64,000 bases of DNA, taken from Alnus glutinosa (lineage: Eukaryota > Streptophyta > Magnoliopsida > Fagales > Betulaceae). The stretch spans positions 25,017,616 to 25,081,615 of the forward strand of contig NC_084894.1 in the NCBI RefSeq assembly GCF_958979055.1, given 5' to 3'. Shown here piece by piece: positions 21,413 to 33,852 of the stretch (positions are counted from its first letter, which is position 1; every line of letters begins with the position of its first letter). The notes beneath the pieces were generated by a model. That model worked only from the letters and a program-made list of their open reading frames with translations. It did not search any database and was not told the DNA's origin. The translations under genes were made by a program, and so were the position numbers.

Positions 21413-23617
21413 TCAAGTAGAACAGCAACCTTTCTTCACATTCCCTGATGCGTCAGAAACATTAATAGTGGTTCCTTGACCAGGAACAGTTGTACTGGCG
21501 GCTGCTTCCTGAGCTGCTAATGCTTTTTTGCTTATGATTTGGTAGATCTCTGTCAAAATGGTCTGGAATGCCTTTTCAATGTTTGTTGCTTCTAAAGCTG
21601 ATGTCTCAAGAAATGAGAGGCCTTCCCTCTCAGCCAAGGCCTGACCATCTTCCTCTGAAACAGCTCTAAGATGGTTCAAATCAGACTTATTTCCCACCAT
21701 CATGATGACAATATTAGAATCTGCATGGTCTCTCAATTCCCGGAGCCACCTCTGGACATTGTCAAAAGTTTGCCTCTTGGTTATGTCAAAGACGAGCAGC
21801 GCCCCAACAGCTCCTCTATAGTAAGCACTAGTGATAGCACGGTAGCGCTCCTGACCTGCCGTATCCCAGATCTGTGCCTTGACCGTCTTTCCCTCCACCT
21901 ATATCTCAAAATATTGACCATCAGTATAAGTGTTAAGTTGAAAACCAACTGTTCATAAAAGTGCCTCATGGCGTCAAACAAAAATATTGATATAACTACG
22001 TGATATACAAGAAAGAACAAATTTAAAAGTATATTTGAAACCCGTGGAATTTCTCCACCAGATGTATACACCATTTATTTTATATCACAAAAACCATAAA
22101 GCAACATGTCAATTATACCCAGACTACCAGAGTTTTCAACTGAGAGGATGATGTTATATGGCATTCAAATTAAAATAAGAATTTTGTATTCAATTTTTGA
22201 AGTTGCCACCAAGGGTGGACATAAGATTTGGATACACAACCAGAAATCAACCAATGTTAGTCGGTTTCAACATTCCGGGGGTCAGTGACATTCCATAAGT
22301 TGAAAAACCAGTAGCACCAGTCAGCCGTCAATATTCAGGATCAATGGTGGCACAACTGCACCAAATCCATCTACACGCAAATCCACCACACAACTGCAAC
22401 CAACGCCAACGCCATCGCCCTCTAAACCTCCATCTCCAACGCCAGGAACCAACACAAACACCAACCCCTCCATCAACAATCGAAAACACTAATCTCAATC
22501 ACCAATTGGCTGAAATTGGAGAAGTGAGAAAGATTTCGGAATACATAAAAGGTTTTTCAATCATGAGCCACATCCCTAACCAACCAATAGTCTCTATATC
22601 AGAATACATGAAAAGTGGAGAACAGATTGTTAACATAACTTAAAGCACTCAGTAGGCACTTTTCTCAAAGGAAAAATCTTTTGAATACAAAAATCAATAT
22701 CAACATAGAAAAGTCCTTTTTTATTCAGCACAGTATGACAAAAAGAAAACTAAGACTTTATAAGTCAATTCTTTTTTATAAAAGCATGAATGAAATAAAA
22801 TTGCAGTCTTTGGTATATTTCAACATGTACACGGTTTTCATACCATGTTGGTGCTAAGTAGTGAAATTTTCTAACTCATTATACAAAAAACTAAAACACA
22901 GATATGTATATTTGGTGGTCTTTACAAATACTTCAACAATATAAACAAGTACGTGATTCAAAACAGAAGCTCAAAATGTCAAACAGAGCTTAGTGCTTAT
23001 AACCAACATGATCTCATATATTTCACAAACAATAGATACATCTCTCAATTCACCAAACCCCTCTTTCTGGAATTCCACAAGCCACTATCTAATTATGAGA
23101 TCGAGATCTCTCCTTCCTCATGGATTATGCATATTTTTCCATAGAAGATCCCATCCACAGCAACTGCCATCAAAACGTACTCGTAGAAACAATGTTTCCA
23201 ATGAACAGACTCACACCCCTCGAATTGCTAATCAAATTCCTATCTCTTGAAAAATCAATTTCTGAATCTTCCTATGAACAATTACTACTAAAATCCAATT
23301 TCCTATTATAAAACAACAATCATATCTGCATCATGAGAGAAAATATGACATAAAACACATTTGAACGCTAGAAACACAGATCGAACCGAGCAATAGCACA
23401 AATATTGACCGAGAATAAAAAAGCTCGACGATGAAGCAAAAGAGGCGCTTGCCTGGAGAGTTCTGGTGGCGAACTCGACGCCGATGGTGGACTTGGACTC
23501 CAAGCAGAACTCGTTGCGCGTGAACCTGGAAAGAATGTTGGACTTGCCGACACCTGAGTCTCCGATCAGCACGATCTTGAAGAGATAGTCGTACTCGTGG
23601 TCCACTCTATGCGCCAT
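21413..23617 (-). CDS. RABA2: Rab GTPase, RABA2 (Rab11) subfamily
   Basis: A 216-residue small GTPase of the plant RABA/Rab11 clade, which directs trans-Golgi/recycling vesicles to the plasma membrane and cell plate. Exon 1 is 23617-23453 (55 codons) and exon 2 is 21898-21413. Guanine-binding motifs are complete: P-loop GDSGVGKS (19-26), WDTAGQE (66-72), GNKSD (124-128) and ETSAL (153-157). The C-terminus KKGCCST carries the double cysteine that is geranylgeranylated. The N-terminus [14 protein letters not shown] and the long [11 protein letters not shown] tail match RABA2b/Rab11C-like proteins best. The 1,554-base intron starts CAG|GCAAGC and ends GATATAG|GTG: a GC donor in place of GT, at a conserved Rab intron position after RTLQ. 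Confidence 0.95.
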
Positions 23618-24436
23618 CTCCTCCTCCCCTATCTCTCAGACCCTATTTCACATCCACATACATCCATACACATACATACATGCATACACACATAGATAAC
23701 GTACATACACAGGCTCAATTGCACAGAGATCTGGCGAGTCTTACCCGAAGATAGATAGATCCGAGAAGAGATTGAGAATTGAGATCCAAGAGTTTGCGCC
23801 ACTCTCCGATTGAGCTTCTGAATTAGGAAACGAACGTTTTTCTTTTTCTTTTTTAAAAATTTCGGTAATGATGGTAAAAGGAACCGGAGTAACCGATACT
23901 CGAGAGCTTCCGAAACGCCCATTTATTCGTGTATATATAGATTTAGATTTTTTCTTTTTTCTTTTTTTTAAAACTATTTTTTGTAGATACAATTCTTTTT
24001 CTTAATTCAACTCTATTCTTAAGCACTCATGTGGGGCTTAACAAATTTGCTTTCATTTTAACTAAACAAATTACAATTTTTTATTTTTTTTTTTATATTG
24101 AGTTCTCTATTTTTGCTATTAATTTTTTCAATTCTATTTAAATATTTATTGTCTATAATTTTTTTTTATTCTTTACTAAAAATAGAGAAAATGTTAGAAC
24201 TTGAAAAATGCTTTTATTATTATTACATTTGGTGAGTGAACAAAACGACCCTTTAGCACCGTAGCAACTCACTAAATATTTATTCAAAATACTGAGTTGG
24301 ATATTACACGTTTTGCTCCCATTTTGGCATCCTGACTAGCCGGATGAGAAATTGAGAATGCTTTTAGAAGCAATTCCATTATTTATTTTTAATGGGGTAC
24401 GTGTGGACCGACGAGACTACTCGAATTTTATAAAAA

Positions 24437-24700
24437 TTGACAAACTAAAAGGAGACCGTGAGGTTTACCTGTTCTTGACAACCTAAAATAAAAGACTTAC
24501 TTGTTCGAGATAGGCCCTAAGCCACAACACTTCCGCTCAAGCTGAACGGATTTTTATAAAATTCGAACAATTTAAAAATAGAAATCCCACAACCCTTTAC
24601 CTGTTTTGGACAACCTAAGATGAAAGACCTACTTGCTCGATATAGGCCCTAAGTCGCAACCCTTTCTCTCAAGTTGAATAAATTTTTATAAAATTCGAAC
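24437..24700. repeat. Two-copy tandem repeat, period 132 bp
   Basis: Two diverged units share TTTACCTGTT, ACAACCTAA, CTCGATATAGGCCCTAAG-type and TTTTTATAAAATTCGAAC blocks; the last block ends at 24568 and 24700, which sets the period. No coding sense is apparent. Confidence 0.75.
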
Positions 24701-25240
24701 AGCTTAATAATAGAAATTTTAATCCATAAAGAAGGTGTGGCAGGGGGAAACGGCGTCGTATGTGTTTGGGGGGGGGGGACTGTCGAATCTGTGAGATGGC
24801 GTTGGCATTGACAGTGGCAGGCTGACGGGGTATGCAGTGGACGTTGTGTTGGGTCGTGTTATTTTATTTTGTGATGTTAGTGTTCCCACGAATCCACGCT
24901 CTTATTATATTCTGCTTTTTTGCTTTGTTTGTATGCTTTTGGCAGTTGGATCTCCCCTCAAAGTCAAACACGCCCACCATTATGTTCTTCCTTTGAATTT
25001 AATCCTTTGTTTTTACACTAAAGTATCGGTAGAAATGTGCATCATCTTTGTGGATAATTTCTCTTTTTTAATTATGAGGAATTGGCCAACCTTTTTATTC
25101 TTAGGTTTTTTGTCTCTTGTTTCCGGTTGTTGCACATGATTGGATGATGATATAGGATTATAGGTTCATGTATGTAATCAAGCCCATGTGAAGTATACAT
25201 ATTATTTTCAATAATATTAGTAACAATATAATGATTACTT

Positions 25241-25271
<31 letters not shown>

Positions 25272-25949
25272 CAATATAATGATTGAAAATCTTGAATATC
25301 TTTTTATAAGTTTAATAGGACGGGTGGGGACTCAACAAATCCCTCAGTACAATCATAAGTTCATAACTTGCAAGAAATAAAACACTCGAATAGTCTAATA
25401 TAATAGACAACTTTCGCCACGTGTAAGGTGATTCATTTTTTTGTCAAAGTTAACGAACAATGCTTACAAATGGGGCAAATTAAAAATGTCAAGTAATTTT
25501 GGAGGATTTGTTTTCATTTTTTTTTTAGAGTTTGGAGTGACTGCAAATCGTGTGTTAGTTCGAGTGAATAAATATTATTTCTTCTTATATTCAATTTCAA
25601 GTTATGAATTGTATTTACTTAAAAAGAATAAAAAAGGGTTATGAATTGCGTAAAATTTACTTAAGTGTCAATATAATTAAGGGTGAAAATGCGGTTACAG
25701 TTAGTGATTATTGTCACTACGTAATCATAACCGATTCATGCGGTTATTCTATTTTTATGACTGTAATTGCTCTGTCTTAGGCAGTTAGTAATTATTTAAA
25801 ATTATAATCGTACCGCATAACCGCTTTAAATTTGAGCCTATTTTTTGGTGTTAGACCTTCATTACATCTCTTTTTGAGCCTTTTTTTTTTTTTTTTTTTT
25901 TAAAAGCAAATGTATTGTATCTTTTAGTCGTTTATATATATATATATAG

Positions 25950-26131
25950 GAGAAATGATCCCTACACTCATTTCTTACAACATCCCCACAATAAGCTGAC
26001 GTGGCTGGTAATATTTTATTATTTTTTTTGTTTTGTTTTCATTTTTTTTTGTAAAAAATTAATAAAATATTACCAACTACGTCAGCTTGTTGTGGGGCTG
26101 TTGTGAGAAATGAGTGTAGGGATCATTTCTC
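25950..26131. mobile_element. Palindromic MITE, copy 1
   Basis: This 182-base element folds on itself almost completely: left GAGAAATGATCCCTACACTC, right GAGTGTAGGGATCATTTCTC. Inner arms carry AGCTGACGT…GGTAATATTTTATTA and its complement. It inserted into a TA-repeat stretch. Confidence 0.85.
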
Positions 26132-26146
26132 ATATATATAGAGAGA

Positions 26147-26335
26147 GAGAAATGATCCCTACACTTATTTCTCACTCATTTCTCACAACAGCCTCACAAC
26201 AAGCTGGACTGGTAATATTTTATTATTTTTTTACAAAAAGAAAAGAAAATAAAACAAAAAAAATAATAAAATATTATCAGCCACGTTAACTTGTTGTTGA
26301 GCTGTTGTGAGAAATGAGTGTAGGGATCATTTTTC
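26147..26335. mobile_element. Palindromic MITE, copy 2 of the same family
   Basis: It shares the terminal GAGAAATGATCCCTACACT block and the GGTAATATTTTATTATTTTTTT inner arm parts with the copy ending 15 bases earlier, in the same AT-repeat context. A short internal duplication of the CTCATTTCTCA motif is present near its left end. Confidence 0.85.
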
Positions 26336-26880
26336 ATATATATATAGTAGGTAGTTAGCGGTTAGTAACCGCCTCTGCCTATTTCTAAAATTTTTAACCG
26401 CTCTGTTCAAAGCGGTTAACATTTTCTCTAACCATTTACAAAAGTTGTTAAGTGGTTAACAGTGAATAGGCAGTTATTAAGCGCCCACTTTTTCAACCCT
26501 AAATACAACAATGCATAGCATAATCCAACAGCTCAAAATGTAATTGATCCTCCACCTTCAACATCCCTCCCTCCAAGTTCCCCAAGATTGATAATGGATA
26601 GATCCGTCCCGGAATAGAACGCCCCGTTTACCAAACAGACGATTTGGAGCGTGAACACGCGCGAGGCGAAGGAAGTACAAGTCCGCATTGTTTGTTCGCT
26701 GCCCATACGGCAATCTCCTCAGATCACATCATAAACACGTTATTTAAAAGCGAAGAAAGAAAAAAGGCAACGGAATTTGCTTTGCCTTTTGTCATTCGCA
26801 TCAGTTCAACGCGCACAGAGCACGCACGCAGAGAGAGAGAGAGAGGCTGAAGTGCTTGGCTTTCTCGCATCGGCGAAAGG

Positions 26881-29312
26881 ATGAAGAAGGAGGACATGGT
26901 GAAGCTGATCAGCTCCGAGGGCTTCGAGTTTGTGATCGACAAAGAAGCCGCCATGGTTTCCCAGACCATCTACAACATGCTCACCTCCCCAGGTCTCTCA
27001 CCGCATACAATTAGGGTTTCTTTCCAGTCCGTTTCGCTTAAGTATAACAATTCATTGTCATGCATTACATGCTAAAGTAAAGTTTAATTTTTTTTAAAAA
27101 AAAATCCGTATTTTCCTGACGAAATTTTTGTGATTGATGGAGGGGATTTGTTCAAATTAGTTTAATTGATTAATTTGTGATAGGGAGCTTTGCGGAAACG
27201 CAGCATGGAGAGGTGACTTTCCCTGAGATCAGCACAACCATTTTAGAGAAGATCTGCAAGTATTTCTATTGGCATCTTCAATTTGCCAGGTTCTGATTTT
27301 TCCTGATTTTATTTATTTATTTCTCTGCCTCTTCCGACAATTAGTTTTGTGTTTATTTTGTGGCATTTTTTGGTGAACATATTTTTGTGCTCATGGATTT
27401 CTGTATCATCAATAGGCGTGGATGCTATTCTCATATGTATCTACACATTGGCCATACACATTGTCTTCTTTGTATTAATTGCTCCAAGAAAATGTGGTGT
27501 TTTATTCGGATGTCATTGAGGTTTGAAATTCACTAAATCCTTAATATTGGAAGGGTTGGCGAAAACAATATATCCTTCTGATATTGTATATGTTTTCCAA
27601 TATTTTCCGTGGCAACTGTTGTTGAATTATTTTGTTAGTCTGATATTTTCTGTTAATTTTCTCATATTTTCAAAGATACTGGCTGATATAACCAATATTT
27701 TGTCCATGTATTTATTTATTTTTTCATATTCATTTTATTCCTTATACTGTTTTACTTGTCCCATATATTCTGGACGATACTTTAAGACATCGATTTTACT
27801 TCTAACTATCAATACTGGGATATAACAAGATCTAGTGATACATCGGTGATGTTTCAAAGTATGAATGTCTTTGTGGTATAACCCAAGTATTAGAAAGCGG
27901 GTTTTGTATGTCGATAGTTGCAGTGTCGGGTCTGTGTGTACCTTTTTAAATCTCATGGAAAATTGTACTTTTATGGAGCTGTTTTTTTATGCTTGTGTCA
28001 TATGAAAAGAGGCAGAAAGAACTTTGATCACTTATGCCTACATTTTCAAGTTGAAATTATCTATATGATTTGACCCTTATAGCAAGGCAAGCATCAGCTG
28101 CAGACTTGAGTAACATTACATATTTGTTCTGTTCTTCAATTCATAGCTTTTGGGGAATACTGATGCAACCTGTTGAGGTAGAGCTCTGTCATTATCCTAT
28201 AAGGTTCAGTTATCACGTAAGGGTTAGGATAAATTTTGAGGAAGATTGAAATCCCTTGACATCCCCTCCCACCCTTTTCTTGAAATATTTGGGTTCACTC
28301 TGTCCAACACTCCATTTGTGTTTATCTACAATTTTTTTTAATTATCTACAGTTTGGAGACATAGCTTCGTTTTGCTTTTTACTGTGTTTAACTGTTTGAC
28401 CTACACAATTCCCTCTTTAGGCTCTTCGTTTGTTGTTTTTCTCTTTAAAATAAATAACTAATACTGACCACTACTATGGGATTTGCCTAACTGTCTGAAC
28501 ATGGGAGAAACTTTCTTGGCTTGGAAGGAACTGAATGAAGAGGGTTCTATTAGGTTGATTTAGAAGTTTTATCAAAAAAAGAAAAAGAAAAATTAGTTTG
28601 TGGAACTCCTCATTCTTTTGAATGGAAGTGGTATGTTACCTCTTAACGACATTTGCTGTTATCTGTTTTGGGTGCCAAAACTCACGCTATTGGGTTGACC
28701 TTTTACCAAATTGATTTTTGCTTTCTGTCTTTAGAAATTTGTTTGGGAGACAACGGTTTCTCATAGTAGCCCATATTGTGTATCGAATATCCACCCTAAC
28801 CATGGTGTATCCATTATTTATATTGGAGTATCCAAGATATTTCAGATATGCTTTGAAAGTCATAATTTTCATGTTTTAGATTGTTGGTTCTATTATGAAT
28901 ATATATCAGATACGTATTCAATACAGATATAATGTAGGACAGGTTATGTATGAGTTGAGCATATGGCTGCTTCTCCTAGTAATGCTTCCGACATTTGCAT
29001 GCAGGTTTAGGCAAACCAGTGTCAGGTTTAGGCAAACATATGGCTGGCATTGTCAAACTATATCACAAAGAATTTAACTGCACCAATATCTATAAATTTC
29101 TGTTTCACATATTCATGAAAGCTAGAATTGGCTCTATATTGTTTGTTGGAATTGATCCAGAGCCTTGATCCGAAATCCTTTTGCCCCCACCTGTATCACA
29201 TTATATTGATGTGAAAATGTTGCCCCCTTTCAGTGGAAAGGAGACTGAGTTCCACATTGAACCTGAATTGACTCTGGAGCTGATGATGGCTGCCAATTAT
29301 CTTCATACTTGA
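26881..29312 (+). CDS. ELC: Elongin C (SKP1/BTB-POZ fold)
   Basis: Elongin C is a small SKP1-like adaptor that in other eukaryotes bridges elongin A or BC-box proteins to cullin ligases. Exons 26881-26992, 27184-27289 and 29234-29312 join in phase to 98 residues: MKKEDMVKLISSEGFEF…, then AMVSQTIYNMLTSPG|SFAETQHGEVTFPEIS, TTILEKICKYFYW, and finally KETEFHIEPELTLELMMAANYLHT. The order and length match plant and animal Elongin C closely. All introns are GT-AG; intron 2 is 1,944 bases. The leader contains a (GA)n run at about 26829-26846 just before the ATG. No deviation from the family is obvious apart from a few substitutions near HLQFAS. Confidence 0.95.
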
Positions 29313-31691
29313 ATTATCACTTCTTTGCCTTTTTTGTGGCAAGTCCTGCTCAACATCGTAAGTGTTTTTTATTCCATTTTTTAGTAAAATGAATTTGTAT
29401 TTTGATTTTCTTTTCTAGCGGTTATATTAAGTCTGCTACAAATTTGTTGTAACCTAACCAACTTTTGTTTGGAACCTTCATCCAGTGATGATGTAATAAG
29501 GAAGCTCAAGGACGACATTGTTGCCCAAGAAGGTTTAAAAACTATATGAATTTCGTGTATGTAGCTGAACTCACTCTGCAGTCTGCACTGCAATGTAGTA
29601 TATTATAAGATTCAAGTTACATTTGATTGTTACACTTAGAAACAGTTGTAGAAAAATTCAGTCAAGTGCTAATTGGATGATGTAAAGTTGCTCACGTAGA
29701 CTAACTAATTAGAATGGCATGTCTTAATAAGCAAGACATGATTTAATGATATGGTTTTTGTTAAGTAGTTCTTGATAGCTGGTCTATTTTTGATAATTGT
29801 CTAGGATACTGTTGGTCTTCAAGGTTGAATACTACAAAATTGACTATTTGAGTCATCAATTTGAACTATATCTATGCCACAAATATAAATATAAGATACT
29901 TTCTTATAATTTTGTGATTTTACGCATATTAATATTCAATGTTATGAGTAATTTATGGTTAAAAGAGGTATATGGACAAGTACGTCTCCACGGATTAAAA
30001 AGGTGTGAATTAACTTCTCCGTATTTAGGGTTGGCTCAAGGATTGTGTTAAATCGCTTATTTTGAAAGTTTAAGTCGATAAGAAATGGCAAAATTTAATT
30101 ATTTAATTAATAGTTATTCGAAAAGTTTTAAGATATTTGAATAATACTTTGAGAGGAAATTGTTGAATGGCAAGTTTTTGAGAGCAGGCAGTGATACATT
30201 TAGCTATTTTGTCAACTTATATAGAAGGAGCAACAACTTATTTAAGTTGATACTTTCTTGTTGCATATAATTGAATAAGTTGAGCGGGGTACATTTTCTT
30301 TCTGGACTGTTTAGGATGGTTGCCGTTTGGCCACATTTTCGGGGCAATATATTTTCTTTCAGTAGGAAAAAATGTAAAATAGCACTTCTTATATTAGAGC
30401 ATCTCTAACAATAATAATGTTTAAAGTTGGCTATTGAAAAAGTATAACTCTCTACTTTAGTTACTTACATTTAATTTTATTTTTTTTTTTAATTATATTT
30501 TTGCCAACACTTAATCAAAGAGAAAATATTAAATTTTTACACATTCTTTGAGCTACACCGTAAGAGTGTTGTACTAGTTCAATATTCTAGCTAGCAAAAT
30601 TACACAGATTATGAAAGCAAAAAAACAAAAAACAAAGCAATTGAACATTTTTATTCTTTTTATTCTTTTTTTAAAAAGAAGCAACAAAAAAACAATGCAA
30701 AAAGAAAAACAAAGCAACTAAAAACAGCAGTATATTATATAGTTACACGACCCATTGCAATGAAAAGTGAGATTAGAGTGGGATACGGGTGAACCGGGTT
30801 TTTATTTAAAAACTCATACCCGGATTCAAGTTGAATAAAACCCATGGGTTACTTGAATAAAGTTTGAATAGTTTGAATAAACTCATCATATATTTTTTTT
30901 AATTATTTTTTACCATACCAATCATTATACACAACTTTTCATACAATCCAATCATTTCTAATTATTTTATACTATTATAAAACACTTTTTTAAAACCCAT
31001 CATATATTTTTTTTTATTATTTTTTACCATACTAATCATTATACACAACTTTTCATACAATCCAATCATTTCCAATCAATCTTCCAAATTCAATACCCAA
31101 ACACATATTCCAAAGAATCTAAATTATATTCAACATTCAAACACATTTTCATTACCTTGAAATCGGTGATCAGATTCTGAATATTATTCATATTCGAAAT
31201 ATTCGATACCCAAACGCACCATTATTGTTTTAGTTAATGTTCTTCTCAGTATTTTAGTAGTTATGGAATGAGCAGTATTCACTAAACACTGTTCATTCTA
31301 TAACGAAATAGCCAATTTGCTTTATCTGCGGGATTGAAACAAAATCTTGATAATAGTAAAATTTGACTATTTTAAAACATTTGATTAACCTGCCAACCGA
31401 AGATGCTCTAAAACATGCTTCTCGTGGATGCTTTAATTAAAGTCGTTCTCAAGTGTATGCAGACTTCCTTGTTATAGCAGGGGCTGTTCATCTGCTTCCT
31501 CTAATGACATGCAGGCTAATTGGAATGATCTTGCACGCTGTGTATTGTAGCAAAAGGCCATCTCTGGACCCCTAATCCATATAGTTATCTTTGTAACACG
31601 TCATTATTAATTGGACAGTAAGTTGACGAAGGGAGTCGAGATTTGTTTGAAACCATATGCAAACCTAAGTAGTTAATTGTTGAAAATGAAA
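29313..31691. other. Intergenic region, no gene recognised
   Basis: AT-rich spacer. It holds a tandem duplication at 30884-31077. A possible old TIR element has ends GAGCATCTCTAAC near 30400 and AAGATGCTC near 31403, but the ends pair over only about nine bases and I could not confirm target duplications. Confidence 0.45.
30884..31077. repeat. Two-copy tandem duplication, period 114 bp
   Basis: The block CATCATATATTTTTTT…TTTTTACCATAC…AATCATTATACACAACTTTTCATACAATCCAATCATTT appears at 30884-30963 and again at 30998-31077 with very few differences. Confidence 0.85.
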
Positions 31692-31711
31692 GGGTTAAAT
31701 ACCCTTCTGCC

Positions 31712-32816
31712 ATGCAAATCCGTGATATTTTCCTTTTTGACCTTTTTGTTCGCTTAAAGATCCACAAATCCTCTCTCTCGACCCTCTCCAGAGAACACCC
31801 CCAGGAAGGCTTGCTTGCCGGGGGAGGGAGGCTACCTTCCTCCCCCCGGCCCCTTTTGTGCCCCTTAGTCATCTTGGACTAAGGTGTCTTTTGTTCCCTC
31901 CCTGAGTTTTTTCTCAGTGGAAGTTGATTTCTCCCAGCCTCTATGCTGTGGAGCTTTGTTCCCCCCGGCTAGTCCGGTGGTGGCTGCTTTCCCCTAGCCT
32001 CTAGAGGCTATGGTGGCTTGTTGTTTGTGTTGGTTTTTTCTTCCTTTCTTTTGTCTGGCAGTAAAGCTAAAAGCATGGTGCCCAGCGCGGGGATATGGTG
32101 GCGTTTCGTGTCTCCTAGCGGTGGTTTTGGCCTGTTTCTTCAAGGGTTACTTCGATTTTTTGGAGCCAGATCTACTCCACCCCGCTGTTTTTCTCAAGAC
32201 ACGCGCCGCTCAGCCTTGTCCTCCGTCGCCGTCCGTTCCTGCTGCCGGAAGCACGTGTCACGTCGTTCGTCGGTGACCGGCGCGTGGCCTGTACACTCCA
32301 AAGAGGCCTTTGCTCTTTAGTGCGCGTGAAGGCCACGTTCCACCATTTTCTGGCCGTGCTCGTTGGGGATGGGGGCTACGGTGGCGGATCTATGGCTGGG
32401 TGCAGCTGGTGATGGCGCGTGTTTCCCACGCGCCGCCGTCTCCGGCGGATTCCGTCTCTGTCTCCTCTGCCGGTTGCTGTGTTTGTTGGTCTTTTCTGCA
32501 CTGTGTTGTTGTGTATCCTCTTGTTGCTATGTACAATCTGGCTGTGTATTACTCAGAGTTTATTAGAATTTTTGATGGCTAGATGCTAGATCGGCCCTCT
32601 TTTATATGAGTGTGAGCGTTAATGTAAGGGAGGCTTAAATGTAATTCTAGTAGGGTTTGATGATTCTGCATAGGCAGCTGTTTTTTAAGTCAGATCCTTC
32701 TGACTTAGAGTGTAAAGGGGTCTTGTCCCTTTATTTCTCATGATGTATGTTCTTTGCCCTTGGGGCGTTTCAGCAATATATGATAGCAAATGCTATCTTG
32801 TTCAAAAAAAAAAAAA
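31712..32816 (+). mobile_element. LINE-like poly(A) retroposon without reverse transcriptase, copy C
   Basis: This 1,105-base insertion in the left arm of the MITE ends in a poly(A) at 32804-32817. It is flanked by the direct repeats ATACCCTTCTGCC (31699-31711) and ATACCCTTTTGCC (32817-32829), which differ at one base. It has a C/T-rich leader, a GC-rich body and a 3' end (AAGTCAGATCCTTCTGACTTAG…CCTTGGGGCGTTT) that resembles copy A. No reverse transcriptase is encoded; the short open frames between 32010 and 32582 match nothing I know. Confidence 0.75.
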
Positions 32817-32895
32817 ATACCCTTTTGCCCCATGTGGTTTAAATCTTTTATTTTTTGCCTCATTAGTTTTGTTTTTTTTCATAAGTGGCATATGT

Positions 32896-33437
32896 TGTAA
32901 CGATCCACCCCCAATGACACAATATTGTCTACTTTTGACTCTCCAAACCAGACTTCTCAGGAGGTCACCCATCCTGGGATTGCTCTCGCAGAAGCACGCT
33001 TAACTACGAAGTTCTGATAGGTTCATGATCATCACGACTTTAAAACGCATTGTGTCATAAATGGTGCATTTATACATATAAACACATCTCCATTCCCAGG
33101 CGATATGGGACGTCACAATCACCCCCTCTTTGGACCCAGCGTCCTCGCTAGCGTTCCTCATTGGGCTTGTGCACGCTCCCACCATCTTAGGCTGGGCAAT
33201 GGCTCTGATACCATTTGTAACGACCCACCCCCAATGACACAATATTGTCCGCTTTTGGCTCCCAAAACCAGACTTCCCAGGAGGTCACCCATCCTGGGAT
33301 TGTTCTCGCAGAAGCACGCTTAATTGTGGAGTTCTGATAGGTTCATGACAATCACGGCTTTAAAACGCGTTGCGTCATAAATTGTGTATTTATACATATA
33401 AACACATCTTCATTCCCAGGCGATGTGGGACGTCACA
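32896..33437 (-). mobile_element. Cassandra TRIM retrotransposon (5S rRNA-like LTRs), complete in structure
   Basis: Two LTRs of 222 bp (32896-33117 and 33216-33437) flank a 98-bp internal region, with a perfect 5-bp target duplication TATGT (32891-32895, 33438-33442). On the minus strand the internal region opens with TGGTATCAGAGCC, the initiator-Met tRNA primer site, right after the LTR. Each LTR contains a 5S rRNA-derived segment: plus-strand TCCCAGGAGGTCACCCATCC and CAGAAGCACGCTTAA are the complement of conserved plant 5S rRNA. This combination defines Cassandra, a non-coding, non-autonomous LTR element. The LTRs differ at about 21 of 222 sites, mostly transitions, so the insertion is old (several million years at commonly used plant rates). 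Confidence 0.93.
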
Positions 33438-33810
33438 TATGTGCTATGGGAAAATGCGGAGATAGTACTTCCGTTCATTTTTTTGGTCCAAAACTTATAG
33501 ATTTCTACGTCAACGACACGTGGTACCATTAAAATTGCGACATGTGACTGTCATATATTTTTTTTGAGAATTTTTTTTTTTTTAAAAAAAAAAAGAAAAG
33601 AAAAGAAAAGTAGGGGTGGCTCAGGGCGCCGGCTGAATCACCCCCAAGGGTCAAAGTGAAAAAATAATAGTAATAATAATAATAATAATAAAAGAAGACA
33701 TTTTGAACCTTAAGGGGGCCGAATCACCCCAAAAACTGGCCTTAGAGGTGGCTAACCACTTTGGCCAAAATAGGAGTGGCTGACCACTCCCATGTGGCCC
33801 AAAGGCTCTA

Positions 33811-33852
<42 letters not shown>

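Larger units (their letters stand above)
25679..26501. mobile_element. Outer TIR element with two MITEs inserted
   Basis: The ends TAAGGGTGAAAATGCGG (left) and CGCCCACTTTTTCAACCCTA (right) are imperfect inverted repeats. The inner flanks both carry GGTTA/TAACC-rich, CGGTTA-type repeats (GCGGTTA…, AACCGC…, GCGGTTAAC). The flanking octamers AATATAAT and AATACAAC agree at six of eight bases, compatible with an old hAT target duplication. Two palindromic MITEs sit inside at 25950-26131 and 26147-26335. Confidence 0.5.

Noticed and set aside
24837-25139. Hydrophobic open frame of 100 codons
   Set aside because: T-rich DNA favours hydrophobic frames; no family match, splice context or promoter.
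30395-31412. Possible 1-kb TIR element with GAGCATCT/AGATGCTC ends
   Set aside because: Terminal pairing covers only about nine bases and the flanking triplets are TTA and TAA rather than the same repeat.
32010-32582. Several overlapping open frames of 67-100 codons
   Set aside because: All fall in the GC-rich body of a poly(A) retroposon, overlap in different frames and match no known protein.
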